NCBI GenBank assembly: GCA_018242505.1
Contig: JAFEBU010000059.1
Coordinates: forward strand, 1-47,870
Length of the DNA: 47,870 bases
Origin: Pseudomonadota bacterium
Lineage (GTDB): Bacteria > Pseudomonadota > Alphaproteobacteria > Reyranellales > Reyranellaceae
Direction of reading: 5' to 3'
This document shows positions 42,247-47,870 of this stretch, in pieces (the stretch's first letter is position 1; each line of letters opens with the position of its first letter). The notes under the pieces were generated by a model. That model did not search any database and was not told the origin of the DNA. It saw only the letters and a list, made by a program, of their open reading frames with translations. The translations under genes were made by a program, and so were the position numbers.

Positions 42247-43139
42247 GCCACGTCCTTCTCGCCGATCGAGATCAGGCTGCCATGGCGCGCCTGACGCACC
42301 ATCGTCACCATTAGGGCGGTGATGAGTGCGGCATAGACAATGGCCGGCACGAGGGACAGAGGCGCGTAGACACCAGCGACCGCCTCAACCATGCCGAGCC
42401 CGACCCCAACGGCTATGATTCGCGTCATGGATCTTGAACCGGCAATCATCACGACGATGAAGCTCTTCACTGTAAGGGCGAGGCCGATGTTGGGGGTGAC
42501 GTAGAGAAAAGGAACGATCAAGGCTCCAGCAAGACCGGCGCAGCCGGCACCGAGCCCGAAAGCCGACATATTGACCGTTCGCGCCTTGACGCCGAGGAGT
42601 TGCGCGGGAACTCGATTGTCCGCGACAGCGCGGACCGCGCGGCCAAAGAAAGTGTGCCTAAGGCCGAGGAATACTGCAGCGATCGCGGCCAGGGCAACGA
42701 CCCCTGCAACCACGCGCGTGCCGGTGATATAGGCCGCCCCGAGTTGCAGATCCAGCGACGGATACTTGAGATTGAGTCCCATCGCCGCGTCGCCGAAGAT
42801 CAACGCAGCGATCTGTTGCATGATAAGAAGTCCCCCAAGGGTCACGATCATCTGCATGAAGTGGGAGTAACCTGCGATCGGCTCAATTGTCAGACGCTCG
42901 AATGCCATCCCGCACGCTGCGACGATGACAGTAGCCAGGACGACGGCGAGAGCTGTCGGCAGTCCAAGATGTCCGTTGAAAAAGACCATGGCATACATGC
43001 CTGCCATCACGAACTCGCCATGCGCGAAATTCGCGATTCGCATCACGCCGAAGGTGATTGCAAAACCGAGCGCGATCAAAGCATAGACGAGGCCGAGGAA
43101 GCAGCCGGATGCGAGAGCTTGCTGAAGGTCAATGGCCAT
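42243..43139 (-). CDS. livH: Branched-chain amino acid-type ABC permease LivH
   Basis: A 298-residue permease. It starts at ATG 43139 (MAIDLQQALASG); the open frame runs further up into livF but adds no conserved residues. GVMRIANFAHGEFVMAGMYA and RAVADNRVPAQLLGVKARTV are typical LivH motifs. It begins 5 bp after livF. Confidence 0.93.
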   Translation of the reverse strand: MAIDLQQALASGCFLGLVYALIALGFAITFGVMRIANFAHGEFVMAGMYAMVFFNGHLGLPTALAVVLATVIVAACGMAFERLTIEPIAGYSHFMQMIVTLGGLLIMQQIAALIFGDAAMGLNLKYPSLDLQLGAAYITGTRVVAGVVALAAIAAVFLGLRHTFFGRAVRAVADNRVPAQLLGVKARTVNMSAFGLGAGCAGLAGALIVPFLYVTPNIGLALTVKSFIVVMIAGSRSMTRIIAVGVGLGMVEAVAGVYAPLSLVPAIVYAALITALMVTMVRQARHGSLISIGEKDVA

Positions 43140-43144
43140 CGGCG

Positions 43145-43870
43145 TCACGATCCCAGATAAGCTTGGACGATTTCGGGCCGCTGGCGCAGTTCGTCTGCCG
43201 TCCCGTGCAGGACAATTCGGCCCTGCTCCATCACGAAGACCTGGCTGGCAAGATAGAGGGCCATCGCGGCGTTCTGTTCGCAAAGAAGGATGGGAACGCC
43301 GGCAGAGGCGATTGCCCGGATCGCCTCGGCGACCAGCTGGATAATGGCAGGTGCGAGGCCGAGCGAGGGCTCGTCGAGAATGAGCAGCCGCGGGCAGGCC
43401 ATCAGCCCGCGGCCGATGGCAAGCATTTGCTGCTCGCCGCCGCTGAGCCGGCGTGCGACGACGTCGTGCCGCTCCGCCAGGCGCGGAAAAAGGTCGAGGA
43501 CCTTGCCAAGAGTTTCCTTCCGCTGCGCCCGAGCCTTCGGCAGGTAGGCGCCCATCAAAAGGTTCTCCTTGACCGACATCGACCCAAATAGCCCGCCACC
43601 TTCGGGCACCAAAACCAACCCTAGACGCACGATTTCGTCGGGGCGCAGGCCGACCAGCGTCTGGCCCCGATAAACAACCTGTCCTTCGTCCGGCCGAAGC
43701 GTGCCGCTGATGAGCCGAAGCGTCGTGGTCTTGCCGGCGCCGTTCGAGCCGATCAGTGCAGTAACACCTGGGATCGACGAGATCGTGACACCAGTGACCA
43801 CCGGGCGTGCACCATAACCACCGGCGAGATCACGAATCTCAAGCCCCTCGGTTGCTGCGGGGAAGCTCAC
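43145..43870 (-). CDS. livF: Branched-chain amino acid-type ABC ATPase LivF
   Basis: A 241-residue ATPase: Walker A GSNGAGKTT, signature LSGGEQQMLAIGRGL, Walker B LLILDEPSLGLAP. The short form lacking an extra insertion marks LivF rather than LivG. It overlaps livG by 4 bp. Confidence 0.93.
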   Translation of the reverse strand: MSFPAATEGLEIRDLAGGYGARPVVTGVTISSIPGVTALIGSNGAGKTTTLRLISGTLRPDEGQVVYRGQTLVGLRPDEIVRLGLVLVPEGGGLFGSMSVKENLLMGAYLPKARAQRKETLGKVLDLFPRLAERHDVVARRLSGGEQQMLAIGRGLMACPRLLILDEPSLGLAPAIIQLVAEAIRAIASAGVPILLCEQNAAMALYLASQVFVMEQGRIVLHGTADELRQRPEIVQAYLGS

Positions 43871-44613
43871 GTGTCCCTCCGTTTTAGGTACTCAGCACTC
43901 CCGAGATAGGCCTCGATGACGGTCGGGCTTCCCATCACCTCGGCGGCTGCGCCTTCCGCGATGATCCTGCCGCCGGCAAGAACGATCACTCGCTCGCAGA
44001 GGGCACGTACGGCGCGGATTACATGTTCGATGAGGATGATGGTCAATCGGTCGGCCGCAACGCGGCGCCGAAGGAGATCGAACAGAGCCTCGATCTCTGC
44101 GATTGTCAGCCCGGCCATAACCTCGTCAAGCAAGAGGACCCGGGGCGATCGCGCCAGCGCTCGGGCAATCTCCAGACGCTTGCGAAAGGCGGGCGGTAAG
44201 TCCGTCACCAGATCATCAGCCTGACCCTCGAGTTCAGTTTCCGAAAGGAGGCGATCGACGAATTCGTCTGCACGGTGCATCGTGCCGCCATGCGCGATGG
44301 CGGCTGCCATGACGTTTTCGCGTACCGTCAGGCTCTCGAAGGCACGCGGTGTCTGCCAGGTCCTGACCAGGCCGATCCTGGCCCTTTCGTCCGGCTTCAG
44401 CGGACCGAGGTCACGCCCGGCAAACGTCACGGCTCCTGCATTGGCCCGCAGGAAGCCCGCAATCACACTGAAGAGTGTCGATTTCCCTGCACCATTGGGA
44501 CCGATAACGCCGACGATTTCACCCTGTCGTGCCTGAAAGCTCACGTCCGAGAGCGCGCGGACGCCCCCAAACGCGATGCTGACGCGGTCAACCGAGAGAA
44601 CGATCTCGGACAT
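43867..44613 (-). CDS. livG: Branched-chain amino acid-type ABC ATPase LivG
   Basis: A 248-residue ATPase with Walker A GPNGAGKST, the LivG stretch RIGLVRTWQTPRAFESLTV, and Walker B VLLLDEVMAGL. The signature motif is weak: after DLPPAFRKRLEIARALARSP no LSGG is seen, because the usual LSxGxQ reads LPPAFR. The start is ATG 44613; the longer open frame back to 44721 is not conserved. The gap to livK is 31 bp. Confidence 0.9.
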   Translation of the reverse strand: MSEIVLSVDRVSIAFGGVRALSDVSFQARQGEIVGVIGPNGAGKSTLFSVIAGFLRANAGAVTFAGRDLGPLKPDERARIGLVRTWQTPRAFESLTVRENVMAAAIAHGGTMHRADEFVDRLLSETELEGQADDLVTDLPPAFRKRLEIARALARSPRVLLLDEVMAGLTIAEIEALFDLLRRRVAADRLTIILIEHVIRAVRALCERVIVLAGGRIIAEGAAAEVMGSPTVIEAYLGSAEYLKRRDT

Positions 44614-44644
44614 AGGGCGACATTCCCGTTGCGGTTCTCTTTCG

Positions 44645-45895
44645 CTAGCGCCACGCAGGCTTTGGCCACAGCGGCGTCGCGCCCGCGGCACCGAATGGCC
44701 AGATGCTGCGCGGCTTGCCATCGATCCATTCGGCTATGACCACCTCGTCGAGCGCATTTTCGCCTTTGTCGTTGAACTTGATTCCGCCAAGAAATGGATA
44801 GAGAGGCCACTCACCTTCCTTGACGTCGAGGGCCTTCATCGTTTTCAGGATCTTTTCCCGGTCGATGCTGGCAGCAGTTTCGAGAATGTGCGCGGCAGCG
44901 ATAACGGTTCGGTACCCGATCGCCGCAAACGGATCCGGGACACCCTCATGGCCGGCATCGCGATAGCGGCGAACGAAGTCTTGAGCGGCAGGAAACTTGA
45001 GATCGGGGCTCCAATACGTGGTGAAGATCGTGCCGTCGGCAGCGGGACCGAGCTCCTTGCCGTAATTCGAGAGAGAGTGCCCCGCCATGATGCCGAACAC
45101 GGCATTTGGATTGTAGTGCTGCTCCGCCATCGTCTTCGTGATCAGGAGCGCACTCGAGGGGTAGGACTGCTGAATCGTCAGATCCGGCTTCAGTGCACGG
45201 AGCTTTGCCACGATCGGCGTGAAATCGGTTGTCGACTCGGCATAACGCAACGTCTCAATCGCCTTGAAGCTGTATTGACCGAGCACTTTCTCGATCGACT
45301 TGAGGGCCGTCGGACCCGGTGGGTCATCGTGGATCAGAATGACGACGTTCTTCAAATTCCAGCCGTACTTGTCGGAAAGCTCCCGCAAACCCTTCATGCT
45401 GTTGGCTGCAGCGCCTGACATCGGCATGCTGAGATTCACGAGATACTGGAAGCCGCGGCTGGTGATCTGATCGTCGTCGCTGCCGTCGACAAGGAAGGGA
45501 AGCCGTGAACGCTCTGCCGCTTCAGTCGCGGTGATGGTCGGACCGCTGCCCATGGCGCCCATGACGAACGGAATGTCGGCCCGCCGAGCGAGCTCCTTCA
45601 CTCGGTTGAAAGCGATATCCTGCTTGGATTGATGGTCGACGATTTCGACCCGGAGCTTGGCGCCCCCAAGTGACTTGATTCCGCCCCGCTCATTGACGGC
45701 CTTCACGGCCATCTCGGCGCCTGTCTTTGCCGTAGAGCCGAAGGCAGCGGTTCCTCCCGTTAATCCCAAGATGTAAGGCACGGTGATTTCATCGGCTGCC
45801 CTCGCTCTCCGGCTCGCGACAAATGCCAATGAAAGTACGCCTGAAACCGTTGCTCTACGTGAAACAACAGCCGTCCGAGTGGAGATACCCCGCAT
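44645..45895 (-). CDS. livK: Periplasmic substrate-binding protein of the Liv-type transporter
   Basis: A 416-residue solute-binding protein (peripheral binding protein type I fold). The start ATG 45895 has the strong ribosome binding site GGGAGGAAAG. The signal contains SRRATVSGVLSLAFVA (Tat-like) and ends near RARA. The mature part has YILGLTGGTAAFG and GGAKLRVEIVDHQSK, similar to aromatic- and organic-acid-binding members. It heads the eight-gene operon down to 38056. Confidence 0.92.
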   Translation of the reverse strand: MRGISTRTAVVSRRATVSGVLSLAFVASRRARAADEITVPYILGLTGGTAAFGSTAKTGAEMAVKAVNERGGIKSLGGAKLRVEIVDHQSKQDIAFNRVKELARRADIPFVMGAMGSGPTITATEAAERSRLPFLVDGSDDDQITSRGFQYLVNLSMPMSGAAANSMKGLRELSDKYGWNLKNVVILIHDDPPGPTALKSIEKVLGQYSFKAIETLRYAESTTDFTPIVAKLRALKPDLTIQQSYPSSALLITKTMAEQHYNPNAVFGIMAGHSLSNYGKELGPAADGTIFTTYWSPDLKFPAAQDFVRRYRDAGHEGVPDPFAAIGYRTVIAAAHILETAASIDREKILKTMKALDVKEGEWPLYPFLGGIKFNDKGENALDEVVIAEWIDGKPRSIWPFGAAGATPLWPKPAWR

Positions 45896-45957
45896 TATCT
45901 TTCCTCCCTTGCCGCGGCGATTCTTCGCCGTCTCAATCGCCCAGCCTGATCTCAGCG

Positions 45958-45987
45958 TGTGCACAGGTCGTATTCATAGTGTATACA
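45958..45987. promoter_or_regulatory. Twin GntR-type operators in the divergent promoter region
   Basis: Two 8-bp palindromes, TGTGCACA (45958-45965) and TGTATACA (45980-45987), share TGTnnACA. Their centres are 22 bp apart, two turns of the helix. FCD-type GntR proteins often bind TGTATACA-like sites. They lie between livK and the divergent monooxygenase, as expected for control of both by the GntR protein at 39271. Confidence 0.55.
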
Positions 45988-46004
45988 GCTAGAGTCGCTG
46001 TCAA
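45981..46004 (-). promoter_or_regulatory. Candidate promoter of the liv-catabolic operon
   Basis: On the minus strand TTGACA (46004-45999) is a perfect -35. TACACT (45983-45978) gives a -10 of four matches at a 15-bp spacer, or CACTAT at 17 bp. Either -10 overlaps or abuts the TGTATACA palindrome, so binding there would block transcription. Confidence 0.4.
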
Positions 46005-46061
46005 GGGCGCTCGCCAATGGCAGTCGAATGCCGGCTCATCCAATCCAAAAAAGAGGAGGAA

Positions 46062-46121
46062 ATGGTGAACGAGAAAGCAAAGGTTGAGCGCGCTGCAATC
46101 ATGTTGGGCCCAGCCCGATGA
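46062..46121 (+). CDS. 19-residue leader peptide coupled to the monooxygenase
   Basis: ATG 46062 follows AAGAGGAGGAA, the strongest ribosome binding site in the region. The frame encodes MVNEKAKVERAAIMLGPAR and ends at TGA 46119-46121, which overlaps the monooxygenase ATG (46118) in ATGA. The monooxygenase start itself has no clear ribosome binding site. The layout suggests coupled translation. The peptide has no known function; the alternative is that an N-terminal frame was lost by a frameshift. Confidence 0.45.
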   Translation: MVNEKAKVERAAIMLGPAR

Positions 46122-47239
46122 TCGCGCACCATTCCGCGCTTGAGCGCGTCCTTAAGCAGCCGCTGATCCTCGGCTTGTTCTTGCCGCACCAACAGGGCGC
46201 CTGGTCACCATCAAAGGCAGAGCGCGGCACGTCTTGGACCTTTGACTACAATGCCCGCTGCGCCAGTCGTGCCGACGAGCTCGGCTTCGACCTCGTGTTC
46301 GGATTGGCCCAATGGCTTAGCAAAGGGGGTTATGGGGGCGAGATCCGCTTTCGCGAACAAGCAATCGATCCGTTCATAACAAGTGCCGGCCTTGCACCGA
46401 TCACCAAGAATGTCCTGCTGATCGCGACAGTGCACATCCTATATGGATGGCATCCTCTCCATCTCGCGAAGTATGGAGCGATGATCGATCATATGAGCGG
46501 CGGCCGCTGGGGGCTAAATGTTGTCACCGGCTACAAGCCAAGCGAGTTCCGCATGTTCGGCCTTCCGCCAATCGAGCACGATTTGCGCTATGCCATGGCG
46601 GAAGAATTCACCACGATCATGAACAGGCTGTGGGCGGAAGACGAAGACCTCACATTTGCGGGTCGCTGGTGGCAAACGGAGAAGGCTTTTGTCGCGCCGA
46701 AACCCGTAAACCACCGTATCGTACTGGTGAATGCCGCAAGCTCCGGCGCCGGACTTGACTATGCGGCGCGATATTCAGACATCATTTTCGTCACCAGTCC
46801 GGCCGGTGCGGATCCAACCGCGGCGTGCGCCGCGTTGCCCGCTCATACGGCACGGATCAAGGCACTCGCACATCATGCCGGCCGCGATGTCCGGATTCTA
46901 ATCAATCCACATGTGATCTGCCGCGACACCGAAGCCGAAGCTCGTGCCCGCTACTACGAGATCGCGAACAACGTCGATCCGGTTGCCGTCACCAACTTCC
47001 ATGCTTCCATCTCAGGCGGAGACACCGCCTCGTGGAAAGGACTCAAAAAGGAGTCCATGGCCGTGGGAGGCAACCTTCAGTTGGTCGGCACACCTGAACA
47101 AATCGTCGAGTGGTTTCTTCGGTTGAAGCAGGCCGGCTGTGATGGCGTGCAGGTCAACTTCTTCGACTACGAGCCCGAGTTGGAATATTTCGGTCAGCGG
47201 GTTTTACCGTTGATGCACCAGGCAGGACTTCGCCGTTAG
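46118..47239 (+). CDS. LLM-class flavin-dependent monooxygenase (bacterial luciferase-like)
   Basis: A 373-residue protein of the luciferase-like family, near the SfnG/RutA/DMS-monooxygenase branch. Motifs are LGLFLPHQQGAWSPS, YNARCASRADELGFDLVFG and GGRWGLNVVTGYKPSE. It needs reduced FMN from a partner reductase not seen here. It is divergent from the liv operon and shares its operator region, so it probably acts on the same substrate or a product. The reaction cannot be named. Confidence 0.88.
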   Translation: MIAHHSALERVLKQPLILGLFLPHQQGAWSPSKAERGTSWTFDYNARCASRADELGFDLVFGLAQWLSKGGYGGEIRFREQAIDPFITSAGLAPITKNVLLIATVHILYGWHPLHLAKYGAMIDHMSGGRWGLNVVTGYKPSEFRMFGLPPIEHDLRYAMAEEFTTIMNRLWAEDEDLTFAGRWWQTEKAFVAPKPVNHRIVLVNAASSGAGLDYAARYSDIIFVTSPAGADPTAACAALPAHTARIKALAHHAGRDVRILINPHVICRDTEAEARARYYEIANNVDPVAVTNFHASISGGDTASWKGLKKESMAVGGNLQLVGTPEQIVEWFLRLKQAGCDGVQVNFFDYEPELEYFGQRVLPLMHQAGLRR

Positions 47240-47460
47240 CTCTGTCGCAATTCGCTCCTTTGGATCATCTTAGCCATGAGTGGCAGATACAGATCTTCCT
47301 GCGGCGCAAGAGGACACGCCCAAGTGGCGCCAAGAGGACACGGAAGATCTCCTGCAATAGATGACGACCGGCAAACTCAAGGATGGGGAAAATACCCCCA
47401 TCGGGGTCGCTCTCGAGCGGCAATCACCCAGGTGCTCTGCCGGATCTGGGCATTAAAAGA
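47240..47460. other. Intergenic region with inverted and direct repeats
   Basis: AGATCTTCC (47291-47299) and GGAAGATCT (47342-47350) are perfect 9-bp inverted repeats, 42 bp apart. Between them an imperfect direct repeat contains AAGAGGACACG twice. No gene is seen. The structure could be a long-stem hairpin after the monooxygenase or a relic of a mobile element. Confidence 0.4.
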
Positions 47461-47484
47461 AAAGGCGGCCTGGTGGCCGCCTTT
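47461..47484 (-). terminator. Rho-independent terminator of the OmpA gene
   Basis: AAAGGCGGCC (47461-47470), a TGGT loop and GGCCGCCTTT (47475-47484) form a perfect 10-bp GC-rich stem. On the minus strand it is followed by TCTTTTAA, giving a T-rich tail just after the OmpA stop (47505). In the plus direction the tail is TTCACATTTC, so it may also stop transcription from the left. Confidence 0.8.
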
Positions 47485-47504
47485 TCACATTTCACCGGGG
47501 TCTC

Positions 47505-47870
47505 CTACTGCATAACGATCTCGACGCGGCGGTTCTGCGGCTCGCGCACGCCGTCGCCGGTCGGAACCAGCGGCTGGGTCTCACCCTTGCCGACCACCGA
47601 GATCGCCGTCGCCGGCACGCCGTCGCGCACCAGTGCGTCCTTGACCGCGTTCGCACGACGCAGCGACAGCGCCATGTTGTAGTTCGCCGGGCCGGAGGTG
47701 TCGGTATGGCCGGTCGCAGTGATGCGGGCGTTGCCCTTGGTCCTGTAGGCGTCGGCCGCCTGCTGGATGGTGCTCAGGGCCTGCTGCGAGAGGTTCGAGC
47801 GATCCCAGTCGAAGAACACCATGAACGACGGCGCGCTGGGTGCAGCAGGCGCCGGCGGCGGTGCCGCGGC
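47505..47870 (-). CDS. OmpA-family protein, C-terminal peptidoglycan-binding domain (partial)
   Basis: The frame enters from beyond the right edge; 121 residues are visible. A Pro/Ala-rich linker leads to the OmpA domain: FMVFFDWDRSNLSQQA, then ATGHTDTSGPANYNMALS and RRANAVKDALV, ending NRRVEIVMQ. The Asp and Arg that grip diaminopimelate in peptidoglycan are present (HTDTSG, PQNRRVE). The N-terminal part, probably a signal or lipoprotein anchor or barrel, is outside the window. Confidence 0.92.
   Translation of the reverse strand, partial: AAAPPPAPAAPSAPSFMVFFDWDRSNLSQQALSTIQQAADAYRTKGNARITATGHTDTSGPANYNMALSLRRANAVKDALVRDGVPATAISVVGKGETQPLVPTGDGVREPQNRRVEIVMQ

Noticed and set aside
1..47870. 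tRNA, rRNA, CRISPR array, prophage, toxin-antitoxin or defence system
   Set aside because: I looked for typical signs (cloverleaf ends, regular repeats, integrase, restriction or nuclease motifs) and found none.

Overview
The window looks like chromosomal DNA of a high-GC alphaproteobacterium. Indications are the densely packed, often 4-bp-overlapping genes, the alphaproteobacterial form of the C-P lyase cluster, the cobalamin riboswitch ahead of a BtuB receptor, FecI/FecR/TonB iron modules, PepSY proteins, and an Ala/Pro-rich OmpA protein at the right edge. The genus cannot be fixed from sequence alone; a Hyphomicrobiales/Rhodospirillales-type genome fits. I see no tRNA, rRNA, CRISPR array, phage or intact insertion sequence.

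Layout. (1) 1-2.3 kb: an eroded iron locus with a frameshifted O-methyltransferase tail, an intact siderophore-interacting reductase, a second O-methyltransferase that has lost metal ligands, and a decayed Fur gene. (2) 2.7-5.3 kb: a glutathione transferase and a CLC chloride channel with CBS domains. (3) 6-8.7 kb: copper delivery and cytochrome oxidase assembly genes (SCO, PCu(A)C, CtaG, two small membrane proteins) without oxidase structural genes; degenerate DNA follows to 9.7 kb. (4) 9.7-20.1 kb: a complete C-P lyase locus. phnGHIJKLMN runs rightward and phnCDEE plus a DUF1045 2H phosphoesterase runs leftward; the two arms converge, and a candidate Pho box lies ahead of phnC. (5) 20.4-23.9 kb: a cobalamin riboswitch, btuB, a six-helix membrane protein and a conserved protein of unknown function, apparently one B12-controlled operon. 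(6) 24.4-27.3 kb: a TetR regulator divergent from an EntS-like exporter and a VOC protein. (7) 27.4-37.7 kb: a large leftward iron island. It holds FecI, FecR, a siderophore receptor with a signalling domain, a PepSY membrane protein, a 59-residue membrane protein, an O-methyltransferase, ExbB, ExbD, TonB, Fur and an IsdG-type haem monooxygenase, followed by a receptor fragment cut off by an IS630-type remnant. (8) 38-47.2 kb: a catabolic operon (livKGFHM, Rieske oxygenase, GntR regulator, class III CoA-transferase) divergent from a flavin-dependent monooxygenase. (9) The right edge is the C-terminal domain of an OmpA-family protein with its terminator.

How the parts fit. The two iron regions share O-methyltransferase, Fur and a common operator core, so the left edge looks like a decayed relative of the intact island. 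In the island, surface signalling (receptor, FecR, FecI), energy supply (ExbBD-TonB), iron sensing (Fur), haem breakdown and an unexplained O-methyltransferase lie together, with Fur-type boxes ahead of fecI and the receptor. The phn locus should import phosphonates and cleave the C-P bond, with DUF1045 a candidate replacement for PhnP. The catabolic operon probably imports a small acid through the Liv transporter and modifies it by oxygenation and CoA transfer, under its own GntR repressor acting at a pair of palindromes in the divergent promoter region.

The most interesting unexplained units are the riboswitch-linked pair after btuB, the iron-locus O-methyltransferases, and the catabolic operon with its leader-peptide-coupled monooxygenase.
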